Shown: piece after piece, positions 7,630 to 16,304 of the stretch
Layout: each line of letters begins with the position of its first letter
Numbering within the stretch: position 1 is the stretch's first letter
NCBI GenBank assembly: GCA_030756715.1
Contig: JAVBJD010000010.1
Span: 1-32,071, forward strand
Direction: 5' to 3'
DNA: 32,071 nt
Source: Conexivisphaerales archaeon
Lineage (GTDB): Archaea > Thermoproteota > Nitrososphaeria > Conexivisphaerales > UBA164
Notes under the pieces: generated by a model
The model's input: only the letters and a program-made list of their open reading frames with translations
What the model was told of the DNA's origin: nothing
Databases searched by the model: none
Program-made: the position numbers and the translations under genes

Positions 7630-9186
7630 TCACGCGGTTATGGTTAAAGCCTTTTCTGGGTCGTAACCTCTCTGTTTGCCCCACGCCCCAAGGGCGTCGA
7701 GCACTTTCTTTGAACCGTACCTGAAGAACCTTGTGAGTATTCCCTTCGCTAGAGAGTTCTTGACTATATGGGGCAGGAACTTTTCAACTTCAAGCACAGT
7801 GTGTCTCCACGTCCTGTAAATAAGGTAGAACCTCATTTCTGTAAGCTGGGACTCTACGTCAAAGAACTCTGTCTCAGATAGAGCGGCAAGAGGATCAAAG
7901 CTTAGAACTGTTACCGTCCAGTGGGCTTTCTCCCCAATCTTTTCGGGCAGCTCCCTTTCCATCCTGTCTATCAGCCTTATAGTATCAAGGACGTCGTCCT
8001 CAGTTTCCCCGGGAAAACCCACGATAGCAGTGAAAGCCGGAACCCAGTAATTTTCGTTAAGTACTTTCGTACCTTCAAAGACGACTTCAGGCCATTCCTC
8101 GGCTGAAAATGGAAGGGCCTTCCTTGGCATGTATTGCTTGACCAGTTTTACAGAACCAGTTTCAAGTCCAGGCTGAAGGCCTATTATGTTATCCGGCGAG
8201 GCCTTCATGACTTCTGAAAGCCTTTTGAACTTTTCTGGGTTAGAAGCGGGAGCTGAGATCGTCCCGTGAGTCGGGTTTGTGTGCTTTACGCCTTCTGCGT
8301 TCACAATCGCGCCGAAAAGCTCGATCAGTGCTTCCCAGTTCGGGTTCATGTACCTGTGATCTTCAAGGTTGTAAAGGAATATATCCTCGCTCTGGGCCCA
8401 TACGCTGTGCTCCCCGTTCTTCACGTTCACGCTTATGTTCTTTATTATGTGATCTATAGGCAGGTTTCTGGCGCTTCTGAGGTTTGGCAAACAGAATTCA
8501 CAGTTCCTCCCGCACCCCCTGTTAACTTCAAGAAGGCCGTGAAGTGTTGCCCCCTTTATCAGCGGTATCTGATCGATCCTCGGGTAGCTGTTCACCTTTA
8601 TTATCCTTTCAGCCCTGCCTTCAACTATGTCGTCCATTAACTGTGGCAATACGTGCTCAGTTTCTCCAACGACCAGGTGGTCGATGCCGAGCTCGTCCAT
8701 TGCTTTTTTCCTTATCTCTATCTGCCAGGTGCCCGGACCCCCTACAACTATCTTAAACCTCTTTCCATCTACGTTCCTCAGCATGTTCAACTTTCTTAGA
8801 AGCTGGTAAAAGTAGAACTTTGTATACCCTGTGTCCCTTCCTCCGTTGGTAAACATCATCGTAACCGGGCCCAGACCCAGGGGATCCATCGTTGAAACCC
8901 CTACAACCTTTGTGTTCTCATCTATGTACCTCTCTATATTCTTTGGAGTTACAACGAGGACATTGTCCCTTCCAAGGTGGTCAACCAGAACGCTTTCAAC
9001 GAGCCTCACATCATACGGCGCCTTTATCGGAAGCCCGTCCTGAAGCTCAGTGTAGGGCGAAAGGGCGTCAAATACAACCTTGGGGACCTTTTCAGCAGGC
9101 GCACACCCAAGGAACTGAAGCAAAGGGATGTTCCTGTACTCGCTGAAGAGGGTCTTGTCTGCCGTCAGTAAGACCTTATAATTCAT
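7630..9186 (-). CDS. Radical SAM protein with N-terminal cobalamin-binding-type domain
   Basis: A 518-residue radical S-adenosylmethionine enzyme. The 4Fe-4S cluster motif CxxxCxxC is Cys225-Cys229-Cys232 (GCGRNCEFC). The first 200 residues contain alternating strands and glycine turns (VVGVSTMDPLGLGP near 94-107, IVVGGPGTW near 146-154, LVVGETEHVLPQL near 161-173). That is the pattern of the Rossmann-like B12-binding domain in B12-radical SAM enzymes, although the DxHxxG cobalamin ligand motif is not evident. The core contains GLQPGLETGS and VGFPGETEDD segments typical of the barrel. The reaction is unknown; relatives are called archaeal radical SAM proteins of unassigned function. The transcript is probably a single gene: a TATA-like box is centred about 26 bases before the ATG and lies inside an inverted repeat. 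Radical SAM membership is certain; the cobalamin domain is likely. Confidence 0.85.
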   Translation of the reverse strand: MNYKVLLTADKTLFSEYRNIPLLQFLGCAPAEKVPKVVFDALSPYTELQDGLPIKAPYDVRLVESVLVDHLGRDNVLVVTPKNIERYIDENTKVVGVSTMDPLGLGPVTMMFTNGGRDTGYTKFYFYQLLRKLNMLRNVDGKRFKIVVGGPGTWQIEIRKKAMDELGIDHLVVGETEHVLPQLMDDIVEGRAERIIKVNSYPRIDQIPLIKGATLHGLLEVNRGCGRNCEFCLPNLRSARNLPIDHIIKNISVNVKNGEHSVWAQSEDIFLYNLEDHRYMNPNWEALIELFGAIVNAEGVKHTNPTHGTISAPASNPEKFKRLSEVMKASPDNIIGLQPGLETGSVKLVKQYMPRKALPFSAEEWPEVVFEGTKVLNENYWVPAFTAIVGFPGETEDDVLDTIRLIDRMERELPEKIGEKAHWTVTVLSFDPLAALSETEFFDVESQLTEMRFYLIYRTWRHTVLEVEKFLPHIVKNSLAKGILTRFFRYGSKKVLDALGAWGKQRGYDPEKALTITA

Positions 9187-9199
9187 AAAATATTTTTTA

Positions 9200-9222
9200 C
9201 GAAGCTCTTAAAAAATGCTTCG
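9200..9222 (-). promoter_or_regulatory. Inverted repeat enclosing the TATA box of the radical SAM gene
   Basis: CGAAGC at 9200-9205 and GCTTCG at 9217-9222 form a perfect 6-bp inverted repeat around an AT-rich core read on the minus strand as ATTTTTTAA (9208-9216). That core is centred about 26 bases before the radical SAM ATG at 9186, where a TATA box belongs. A repressor bound here would block TBP. Alternatively it is a hairpin ending the upstream operon, whose last stop is at 9250. Confidence 0.5.
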
Positions 9223-9249
9223 CTTAAAATTGTTCGTTTTGATAATCAT

Positions 9250-10785
9250 TCAATCCTTTTTGGGCTTTATTATTACCCTTTTTCCTACTTCTTTTTCTAT
9301 TTTCTCTATATTTTCTCCGCCTTTTCCTATGATCTTGCCTATGACGTCCCTGTTAACCCTTATTATGACGTTTTTCTTACCTATTTCGATCACTGCTCCC
9401 TTGTCGTACTGAGAAATCATCTCCTCTATCTTGTTCTTTACTGCTCCAACCGGGACTACGACCTTTTCGTCACCGTACATGTATATTTCGTATTCAAGCT
9501 GCTTTGTCTCAAAGTTCCTCACTTCAACAACAGGCCTTGCAAGGTCTTCTGATGACATTCCAGTCGGAACCCTGACTGAGAGGTTCAGCTCATATACAGT
9601 CTTTATCTGACCGCTCTGCAGGAATATAACCGTGTCAACTATTCTTGGAACCATGCCTATGTCGATCCTTTCAATGAGCCTCTGAACCGCGTCTATCGGG
9701 CTGCTCGAATGAACCACACCGACCATTCCGACGCCGGCCAACCTCATGTCAGCGTAAACTGTAAAGTCCTGTGTCTTCCTGACTTCGTCAAAAATCGTGT
9801 AGTCTGGCCTTACGAGAAGAAGTATTTCAGCCGTCTTCTCAAAGTCCCCCTCAAGTGGGGCGTACTGGGTTATTTCGGGGCCAACCTGAAGGTCTCTGGG
9901 GGATTCAAGGGTCTTAACCACTTTTCCTTTCTTTGTGTAAAACTCAGCAAGAGAAGCAGCCAGCGTTGATTTGCCTGAACCCGGGGGGCCGGCTATTATT
10001 ATTCCCTCTGCCTTTTCGAGCCTCTGCCTGAGAACTGGAGAAACGTTATAGTCGTCAAGCGTTAGCTTTATTATCGGCCTCACGAGAGTTACTTCAAGCC
10101 CATCTGAAAAAGGCGGTCTGGCTATTGTTATCCTGTAGTTTCCGAGCTGGATCACAGTAGCTCCACCTGTTTTCATTTCTATGAAAGAGTTTGGTTCTAT
10201 TCTTGCCCTTTCGTTTATCTCCGATATCATCTCCTCGAGCTCGCTAGCTGTAACCGGTTGGTCTGAGACCTTTTCCAACCTGAAGTCTCCTGGCTTACCC
10301 CTCTTCACGTAAGGGGGAACGTTCTCTTTCAAGTGGACGCTCATGACGTCTTCCTCCAGGTACTTTTCTATAAGCATGGGCCTTTTTTCCCTTTCAGGGA
10401 CCATGTGCTTTGAAGCTACGCCTTCAGCTTCTGCAACCAGATGGAGGACATAATCTGATGTGTAGAGCGTAGCACCGTTCTTCTTAGCAATTTCAAGTAT
10501 CATGTAGTCTATCCTTCCTGAATGTGCAAGCTTGATGTCTTCGAGAGAAGGCAGGGATCCCTTTACTGTATACTTTATGTTGTTCTTTAAGCTGAGCTCC
10601 CTTATCTTTTTAAGCTCTTCAAGGCCCTTAAACCCTATTTCCAGGCCTTTGGCTGCTTGGTTCTGGAGCTCCCCTATGACTGCCCTGGGAACTATTATGG
10701 TAGCTTCTTTGATCTCCCCTTTTTCTATCAGTCTAGAAACAAAACCGTTTATTATGACGCTTGTGTCTAGGACGATCTTTTCCAT
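9250..10785 (-). CDS. PIN-domain ATPase with KH domain (PINA type)
   Basis: A 511-residue three-part protein widely conserved in archaea. A PIN nuclease-like domain (residues 1-125) begins VLDTSVIING with Asp7, and Asp93 in RIDYM and Asp111 in TSDYVL are plausible further acidic residues. A PilT/VirB11-type ATPase follows, with Walker A GPPGSGKST (266-274) and Walker B-like YTIFDEVR (329-336). The C-terminal KH motif is VIGKIIGKGGENIEKIEKEVGKRV (481-504, two contiguous parts). The Sulfolobus relative (PINA) is a hexameric ATPase that migrates Holliday junctions with Hjc and Hjm, so a DNA-repair role is inferred. It starts 5 bases after the S7 stop, with an AGGTAA ribosome binding site, so it is the last gene of the RNA polymerase/ribosomal operon. 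Domain assignments are firm. Confidence 0.92.
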   Translation of the reverse strand: MEKIVLDTSVIINGFVSRLIEKGEIKEATIIVPRAVIGELQNQAAKGLEIGFKGLEELKKIRELSLKNNIKYTVKGSLPSLEDIKLAHSGRIDYMILEIAKKNGATLYTSDYVLHLVAEAEGVASKHMVPEREKRPMLIEKYLEEDVMSVHLKENVPPYVKRGKPGDFRLEKVSDQPVTASELEEMISEINERARIEPNSFIEMKTGGATVIQLGNYRITIARPPFSDGLEVTLVRPIIKLTLDDYNVSPVLRQRLEKAEGIIIAGPPGSGKSTLAASLAEFYTKKGKVVKTLESPRDLQVGPEITQYAPLEGDFEKTAEILLLVRPDYTIFDEVRKTQDFTVYADMRLAGVGMVGVVHSSSPIDAVQRLIERIDIGMVPRIVDTVIFLQSGQIKTVYELNLSVRVPTGMSSEDLARPVVEVRNFETKQLEYEIYMYGDEKVVVPVGAVKNKIEEMISQYDKGAVIEIGKKNVIIRVNRDVIGKIIGKGGENIEKIEKEVGKRVIIKPKKD

Positions 10786-10790
10786 TTCTC

Positions 10791-11384
10791 TTACCTGGAG
10801 GCGGCGGCCATCTTTTCCTGTTCCTGTTTCTTCCTGATAGCGTAAGAGCTCGGGTCGTTGTTTGCTGCAAGTATCAGCTCTTCAGCGAGAGCCTCCTCTA
10901 TAGGCTTTCCCGTCTTCCAGGAAGCCATCCTGACTCCCTGAGATATGAACCTGAGAGCCAGGTCAAGCCTCCTGTTTGGAGAAACGTCAACGGACACGTG
11001 GTAAACAACACCACCGTAGCTTATCCTCGTCGTGTCTTCGTTTGGACCCGCGTTTGTCACTGCGTCAACAAGAACCTGTATAGGGTTCTTTTTTGTCTTA
11101 AGGTAAATCATGTCAAATGCAGCCTTAACTATGTTTATAGCTTTCTGCTTCTTTCCGGCCATTCTGCCCGTGTTCTTTGCCCATAGCTTGCCATAGTGCA
11201 TGAGGTTGTTCGCAAGCCTCTCAACTATGTTTACCCTTTCTTTGGCGAACCTCTTCTCAGCATGTCTCCCGAAAGAGTGAGGGAAGTAAACAGGGTTTAT
11301 GTTTATTACCTGCTTGAGGCTGACGTCGTTAACCTGTACTTCTGAAAAGTCCCATTTATCAAACAGAAGAATTTTTTCGCTCAT
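10791..11384 (-). CDS. rps7: 30S ribosomal protein S7 (uS7)
   Basis: Small-subunit head protein that nucleates assembly of the 16S rRNA 3' domain and lies near the E site. The 197-residue length and conserved segments ([42 protein letters not shown] in two parts, [41 protein letters not shown]) identify archaeal S7. The archaeal N-terminal extension ([11 protein letters not shown]) is present. Its ATG overlaps the S12 stop as ATGA, implying translational coupling. It is followed by the PINA gene rather than by the elongation factor genes common after S7 in many archaea. Confidence 0.98.
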   Translation of the reverse strand: MSEKILLFDKWDFSEVQVNDVSLKQVININPVYFPHSFGRHAEKRFAKERVNIVERLANNLMHYGKLWAKNTGRMAGKKQKAINIVKAAFDMIYLKTKKNPIQVLVDAVTNAGPNEDTTRISYGGVVYHVSVDVSPNRRLDLALRFISQGVRMASWKTGKPIEEALAEELILAANNDPSSYAIRKKQEQEKMAAASR

Positions 11385-11824
11385 CTTTTCGGCTTCTCCT
11401 TTTTACCTAGAACGAGCAGGTTTAACGGCACGCCGTTGACCTTTACGACTTTCCACCTTACTCCAGGGATATCGCCCATAGCTCTTCCCTGAGAACCTCC
11501 TATACCTTCCACGAGAACTTCATCGTGTTCATCAACATAGTTGAGGGCACCGTCCCCTGGTAAGAATGCCGTTATCTGTTTTCCGTTCTTTATCAGCTGC
11601 ACCCTCACGCATTTTCTAACGGCAGAGTTTGGCTGCTTTGATTCTATTCCAACCTTCTCTATGACTATGCCCTTTGCCATCGGAGCCCCTTCCAGAGGAT
11701 CCGCTTTGACGTCAAGCTTCAGCATCCTCCTCTTGTAATACTTGTCCGACCACCTGAACTTCTGCCTTTTCTTTTTGAGACCTCTTGCGCCGAATTCACC
11801 TAACGGAGATTTTTTCTTTCCCAT
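11381..11824 (-). CDS. rps12: 30S ribosomal protein S12 (uS12)
   Basis: Decoding-centre protein of the small subunit. The 147 residues are typical for archaea/eukarya. It carries the invariant [15 protein letters not shown] loop and the [25 protein letters not shown] segment. The N-terminus [22 protein letters not shown] is archaeal in type. The ATG follows the NusA stop by 2 bases with an AAGGTGGT ribosome binding site inside the NusA 3' end. Its stop overlaps the S7 start by 4 bases. Confidence 0.98.
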   Translation of the reverse strand: MGKKKSPLGEFGARGLKKKRQKFRWSDKYYKRRMLKLDVKADPLEGAPMAKGIVIEKVGIESKQPNSAVRKCVRVQLIKNGKQITAFLPGDGALNYVDEHDEVLVEGIGGSQGRAMGDIPGVRWKVVKVNGVPLNLLVLGKKEKPKR

Positions 11825-11826
11825 TT

Positions 11827-12261
11827 TTAAACCACCTTAACATAAGACACATCAAAGTAACGCTTTAACAACAACTTAATCTTTTCTATATTTTGTCCTT
11901 TGGCCCCAAAGACCAGGCCCTTCTGTTCCTGGGGGACCTGCAGTATTACTGTTTTCCCGCCGTTTGGAGAAGTTGATTCTTTTACGCTCAGGTTCACGTT
12001 TTCGCCTACAAGGCCTTTAACGAATTCTGTCAGGTCTTCAGTGTAACCAACGATGACAACGTCCTTTTTCATGGTTTTCTTTATGTACGTTACGTTGCTC
12101 CCTTCTTTTCCTATAGCTTTAGCAATGTCGTCCTTCTTAACGACAACTATGATCCTGTTGAACCTGTCGTCCTTTATAACGTCCATGGGGAAAACCCCAG
12201 AAACCGATGAAAATAATTTCATGAAGTTTATGTCATCGTTTGTATACTTGATTTCTGACAG
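11827..12261 (-). CDS. nusA: NusA-like transcription factor, probable CTG start
   Basis: Archaeal NusA consists only of tandem KH domains. Here the GxxG loops are [12 protein letters not shown] and [11 protein letters not shown], and the product probably binds RNA during transcription or rRNA synthesis. The first ATG (12222) would give 131 residues and begin inside a conserved helix. The frame continues upstream as [13 protein letters not shown] before that Met, matching the family N-terminus (xxIKxTxxxIxxMxLFExxTG). The only start-like codon there is CTG at 12261-12259; an in-frame TGA stands at 12270. A GGTGA ribosome binding site, embedded in the end of the L30e gene, precedes this CTG at normal spacing. 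The resulting 144 residues equal the usual family length. I therefore use CTG. L30e ends 1 base upstream and S12 begins 2 bases downstream. Confidence 0.85.
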   Translation of the reverse strand: MSEIKYTNDDINFMKLFSSVSGVFPMDVIKDDRFNRIIVVVKKDDIAKAIGKEGSNVTYIKKTMKKDVVIVGYTEDLTEFVKGLVGENVNLSVKESTSPNGGKTVILQVPQEQKGLVFGAKGQNIEKIKLLLKRYFDVSYVKVV

Positions 12262-12262
12262 T

Positions 12263-12547
12263 TCAGCTCACCTTTTTTAGTTCCAGCTCTACTCTTTCGT
12301 TCAGGTTCCTGAGCCCCAGAGCCTTAACTGGGTGATTCCTACCTAGAGCTCTGCCCAATTGGTATGCGGAACCGTTGTAGACCAATACCTTCGCGTCCTT
12401 TGTTGTTAATGAATCAACTTCCTCCTTTGTCAAGTCTTTGGAAAGAACGATCAACTTCATCATTTTTAAGTCTTTCTTTACTTCTTTCAGTCCGAGGGCT
12501 ACCTTCTTTTCCTGTGCAATTACCTTTAAAAGTTCATCCATCCCCAT
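12263..12547 (-). CDS. rpl30e: 50S ribosomal protein L30e
   Basis: A 94-residue L7Ae/L30e-family RNA-binding protein, in the place L30e occupies in archaeal RNA polymerase operons. The LVLSKDLTKEEVDSL, DAKVLVYNGSAYQLGRALGR and HPVKALGLRNL segments match L30e. The start is ATG at 12547 with an AGGTGA ribosome binding site overlapping the end of rpoA; a second in-frame ATG two codons later (12541) is also possible. Its own 3' end supplies the ribosome binding site for nusA. Confidence 0.9.
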   Translation of the reverse strand: MGMDELLKVIAQEKKVALGLKEVKKDLKMMKLIVLSKDLTKEEVDSLTTKDAKVLVYNGSAYQLGRALGRNHPVKALGLRNLNERVELELKKVS

Positions 12548-12557
12548 CTTTTTTCAC

Positions 12558-15500
12558 CTACATGAATATCTGCACCATTCCGGTGCCTACAGGTATGGTG
12601 GAGCCAACTATAACGTTTTCTGTTACTCCTAAAAGCTCATCTGAAAGGCCCCTTGCTGCAGCTTCAGCTATTGTTGGGACTGTTATTTCAAATGCGGCTT
12701 TGGCAAGAACACTTGTTTTGAAGCCAACTATCCCGTGCCTTCCTACTGGCAAAACAACTCCCCTGCTGGTCATTATGTCAGCTATGAGCGATATGTGCCT
12801 GTAGTCTACTTCGAGACCCTGTTCGTTGAGCACTTCGATTATTTCCTTGATCAAAACGTTCCTTGCGGCCTCTATGCCGAGCACTGTTGCAACCTCATGT
12901 ATGTTGTTTGAAATCGTCCTCGTGGTGTCCACGTGGGGTATTGCAAGGACTTTAGATAGGTTTGAACCGCTAGTTTCAATCATCCATTCACCTTCTTTGT
13001 TTACAACAGATGCGTTGGAAATTCCAGGCACACCTCCTATCCTGGAGTTAAGCATCTTCCTCTGGATAGCTTCAAGGCTAGTAAGCTCGTAAGTGTTGGC
13101 GTGCACAGTTATCTGGTTTCCTGAGATTTCTATCTTCCTCTTTCCTCCTTCTATAGCTTTAGCGACTTCTTCCACGCTCAGCCCCCTGTCCTTAAGCTTC
13201 TGGGAAGAAATAGTGAAAACTATCGTGCCCTCAGCAGGGTCCACTTCGACATCAGATACAACGTTTTCGAGTTTTGTGAATATTATGGACCTTGCGACCT
13301 CCTGGGCCTTTTCTGCTGAAGCCCTGTACTCTTCATCTAAATAGATCTCCATGACCGGGGTTGTTGGCTCCTTGCGCGCATCAAGCAGCTCTATGAGCCT
13401 TGGGAGACCTAAAGTTACGTCCCTCTCCTTTACTCCGGCAAAGTGGAAAGTTCTTAGGGTCATTTGAGTGCCGGGTTCTCCCACAGATTGAGCTGAAACA
13501 ACACCTACAGCTTCACCCGGCTCAACAAGGCTGTAGATGTACTTCTCAACAGTCTTGTTGCACACTTCAGTAACTGCCTTCTGGCTTAAACCTGAGCCTA
13601 TGAGGGCGTTTTCAAGGTCTTTAACGAGCTTCGGGTTCAGCCGGTCCTTAACTTTATCTATCTCAGACCTTATGTAATGCTCTGAAGCTGGTTTTCCTGA
13701 ATCTGTTGTCTTTATGATCTCAACGAGCCTCTTAACGTTTACAGCAAGCCCGTGATCGCTCTTTGATACGTCAACGCCATCTTCACCGTAAGTGAACTGG
13801 ATTATACCGCCTTCTGGATCCCTTACTGTAAGATCGTACTCAACCCTTAAGTGCTCCAGAGCGTTAATCAACCTTCTCTGCAGGTAACCGCTCTGCTGGG
13901 TCCTTACAGCTGTATCAACGAGTCCTTCCCTTCCAGCCATAGAGTGGAAGACGAACTCCAGCACGTTCAGGCCGTCCCTGAAGCAGCTGCTGACGAACCC
14001 TGTAGCTTCAGGCGTTATATCGCCTTTCTTGAAGTGGCTCAAAGCCCTCATCGTATAGCCCCTTGTTATCCTCTTTCCCCTTATGCTCTGCTGTCCGAGC
14101 ATCGCCATCATCTGCCCGAGGTTGAGGCTGCTTCCCCTTGCGCCGCTCCTTGCCATTATGTAGCCGCTGTTTTCTTCGTTTATGACTTTCTCAACTATCT
14201 TTGCGGCTTTGTCCCTTGCTTTGCTGAGTTCGTTCATTATGTAGTTTTCTAACATGTCTTCAGGCTTTACGCCTTTGAGTATGGGCAGCTTGTTCTCCCT
14301 GTACTGAGTTATATAGTTGAGGACGTTCCCGTAAGCTTCCTTAACAACTTCCTTGAGCTGTCTCTTAACGCTTTCGGGGATCTCAAGCTCATCGTATCCG
14401 TAGGAAAAGCCCCTGCGGGTTAGGTACTCAACGAACATCTTCAGAAGAGAGTTAAGCAGTTTTCTTGAAGTTTCTGGACCGTAGTCTTTTGTTATCCTGT
14501 GAAGCATGCTGTCTGGTTCCTCAGCCCCGAGGGAAGCTTTATCAAGGACTCCAGAAATCAGCTGCCCGTTCTTAACAAGTATGTCGTTCTTCCCTCCACC
14601 CACCCACTTGGACGTTCCTACAAAGTTAAAGTCCTTGGGCAGGAAAAGAGAAACCAGCTCTTTACCGGTATAATATTCTTTTTCGGGTATTTCCCCCTTA
14701 TATCCCCCTACGTATGCTAAATTCATAACGTCCTGTCTGCTGAGCTTTGTCTTGTCCCTTGTTAACATGTAAGCTCCAGTTATGTAATCCCTTATAGCTC
14801 CCATGATAGGAGCCCCGTACCTTGGGGTAATGATCTGATTCTGAACAGCCATGAGGTGTTTTGCTTCGGCCTGAGCGTCAAGGCTCTGAGGAACATGGAG
14901 GTTCATCTCGTCGCCATCAAAGTCTGCGTTGTAAGGCGGGCAGACAGCCGGGTGCAGCCTGAAAGTCCTCCCGGGAAGGACCCTTACAAAGTGGGCCATG
15001 ATGGACATCCTGTGCAGTGAAGGCTGCCTGTTGAAAAGCACGACGTCTCCGTTCATCAGGTGCCTTTCAACGACGTAATCATATGTTAAACTGTTCGCCA
15101 GAGATTCCCTGTCCTGAACATAATCAAGCCTTATCTTGATCCCATCTGGCCTTATTACGTAGTTGGCCCCTGGGTAGGTGTCCGGTCCGTTCTTCACTAG
15201 CTCCTTCAAAAACTCGATGTTCCACGGAGTTACCCTTTCGGGCACTGTAAGCCTCTTTGCTATTTCGTAAGGCACACCAACTTCTGCCATGTCTATGCTT
15301 GGATCTGGAGAAATGACGGTCCTGCTTGAGAAGTCAACTCTCTTTCCAGAAAGGTTCCCCCTGAACCTTCCTTCTTTCCCTTTAAGCCTCTGCGCAAGTG
15401 TTCTTAAAGGCCTCCCTGACCTGTGATGGGCCTGAGGAATGCCTGAAACTTCGTTATCAAAATAAGTTGTGACGTGGTACTGCAAAAGATCCGCTAAATC

Positions 15501-16301
15501 CTGAATGATAAGCGGGGGTGTCCCGGATTCCTTTGATTCAGCAACCCTCTGGTTTACCCTGAGTATGTCAACCAGCTTGTGGGTCAGATCGTCTTCAGAC
15601 CTCGTTCCAGTTTCGAGTATAATGCTTGGCCTTACTGAAACAGGTGGAACAGGAAGTACCTGCAGGACCATCCACTCAGGTCTGGCTGACCTTGGATCGT
15701 AGCCAAGGACCTCTACATCTGAATCTGGAATCCTTTCAAGCCATTCCCTGATCTGAGTTGGCATCAACCTTACTGGAGCACCATCTTCAGTTATTTCGTG
15801 GAAAGTATGGGGCTTTGTGAACTCAACTTCAAGCTTTTTAGCGCCGCAGTGCGGGCAGATCTTTGTTTTCTTTGCTTTAGCTACTATTTCTTTAGTAATC
15901 TTCTGCAGGACAACGGGGTTGTTATGAGAATCCTCGAGCTGCTTCCTGTAAGCTTCGATTTCGTCGTCGGGCAGAAGAAGCCTTCCGCATTTTTTACACG
16001 TAGTTACGAGGAACTTATTCACATCGTCTACAAAAGCTATGTGCAGTACAGGCTCAGCAAGCTCAATATATCCAAAGTGCCCTGGGCAGTTGCTTGCAGT
16101 GTTCCCGCAGGTTCCGCATTTCTGCCCCGGTTCAAGAACCCCGAGGCGGTTGTCCATAAGGCCTCCCTGTACAGGCATACCGTCCTCGTCATAAGTTTCT
16201 GGGACGGTAATTTCAACGACAGCGTACTTCCTTATTTCAGCAGGAGACATGAGCGCGAACTTTATCGCGCCGATCCTGTTTAAAAACACGTTTTCGCTCA
16301 T
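12558..16301 (-). CDS. rpoA: RNA polymerase largest subunit, A' and A'' fused (Rpo1)
   Basis: Catalytic subunit of archaeal RNA polymerase, 1247 residues. In most archaea it is encoded as two genes, A' (about 880) and A'' (about 390). The N-terminal zinc clamp is Cys62/65/72-His75, and a second zinc site uses Cys102/105 and Cys149/152. The active-centre NADFDGDEMNLH lies at 458-469 with Mg-binding Asp460, 462 and 464. The region homologous to A'' begins near residue 880 and includes EPGEAVGVVSAQSVGEPGTQ (927-946) and the trigger-loop segment that follows. No stop, frameshift or linker marks the junction. ATG at 16301 follows the rpoB stop by 3 bases with a strong GGAGGAGGT ribosome binding site. 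Identity is certain, and the fusion is read directly. Confidence 0.98.
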   Translation of the reverse strand: MSENVFLNRIGAIKFALMSPAEIRKYAVVEITVPETYDEDGMPVQGGLMDNRLGVLEPGQKCGTCGNTASNCPGHFGYIELAEPVLHIAFVDDVNKFLVTTCKKCGRLLLPDDEIEAYRKQLEDSHNNPVVLQKITKEIVAKAKKTKICPHCGAKKLEVEFTKPHTFHEITEDGAPVRLMPTQIREWLERIPDSDVEVLGYDPRSARPEWMVLQVLPVPPVSVRPSIILETGTRSEDDLTHKLVDILRVNQRVAESKESGTPPLIIQDLADLLQYHVTTYFDNEVSGIPQAHHRSGRPLRTLAQRLKGKEGRFRGNLSGKRVDFSSRTVISPDPSIDMAEVGVPYEIAKRLTVPERVTPWNIEFLKELVKNGPDTYPGANYVIRPDGIKIRLDYVQDRESLANSLTYDYVVERHLMNGDVVLFNRQPSLHRMSIMAHFVRVLPGRTFRLHPAVCPPYNADFDGDEMNLHVPQSLDAQAEAKHLMAVQNQIITPRYGAPIMGAIRDYITGAYMLTRDKTKLSRQDVMNLAYVGGYKGEIPEKEYYTGKELVSLFLPKDFNFVGTSKWVGGGKNDILVKNGQLISGVLDKASLGAEEPDSMLHRITKDYGPETSRKLLNSLLKMFVEYLTRRGFSYGYDELEIPESVKRQLKEVVKEAYGNVLNYITQYRENKLPILKGVKPEDMLENYIMNELSKARDKAAKIVEKVINEENSGYIMARSGARGSSLNLGQMMAMLGQQSIRGKRITRGYTMRALSHFKKGDITPEATGFVSSCFRDGLNVLEFVFHSMAGREGLVDTAVRTQQSGYLQRRLINALEHLRVEYDLTVRDPEGGIIQFTYGEDGVDVSKSDHGLAVNVKRLVEIIKTTDSGKPASEHYIRSEIDKVKDRLNPKLVKDLENALIGSGLSQKAVTEVCNKTVEKYIYSLVEPGEAVGVVSAQSVGEPGTQMTLRTFHFAGVKERDVTLGLPRLIELLDARKEPTTPVMEIYLDEEYRASAEKAQEVARSIIFTKLENVVSDVEVDPAEGTIVFTISSQKLKDRGLSVEEVAKAIEGGKRKIEISGNQITVHANTYELTSLEAIQRKMLNSRIGGVPGISNASVVNKEGEWMIETSGSNLSKVLAIPHVDTTRTISNNIHEVATVLGIEAARNVLIKEIIEVLNEQGLEVDYRHISLIADIMTSRGVVLPVGRHGIVGFKTSVLAKAAFEITVPTIAEAAARGLSDELLGVTENVIVGSTIPVGTGMVQIFM

Positions 16302-16304
16302 ATC

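Noticed and set aside
8266-9171. Several overlapping plus-strand ORFs opposite the radical SAM gene
   Set aside because: Antisense shadows of a conserved gene with no family features or start signals.
13851-16283. Long plus-strand ORFs opposite rpoA
   Set aside because: Shadows of the conserved rpoA frame; no ribosome binding sites, no recognisable domains.
12558-16301. Frameshift or intein explaining the length of RpoA
   Set aside because: The extra length is fully accounted for by A'' homology; no intein splice motifs and no break in the reading frame.
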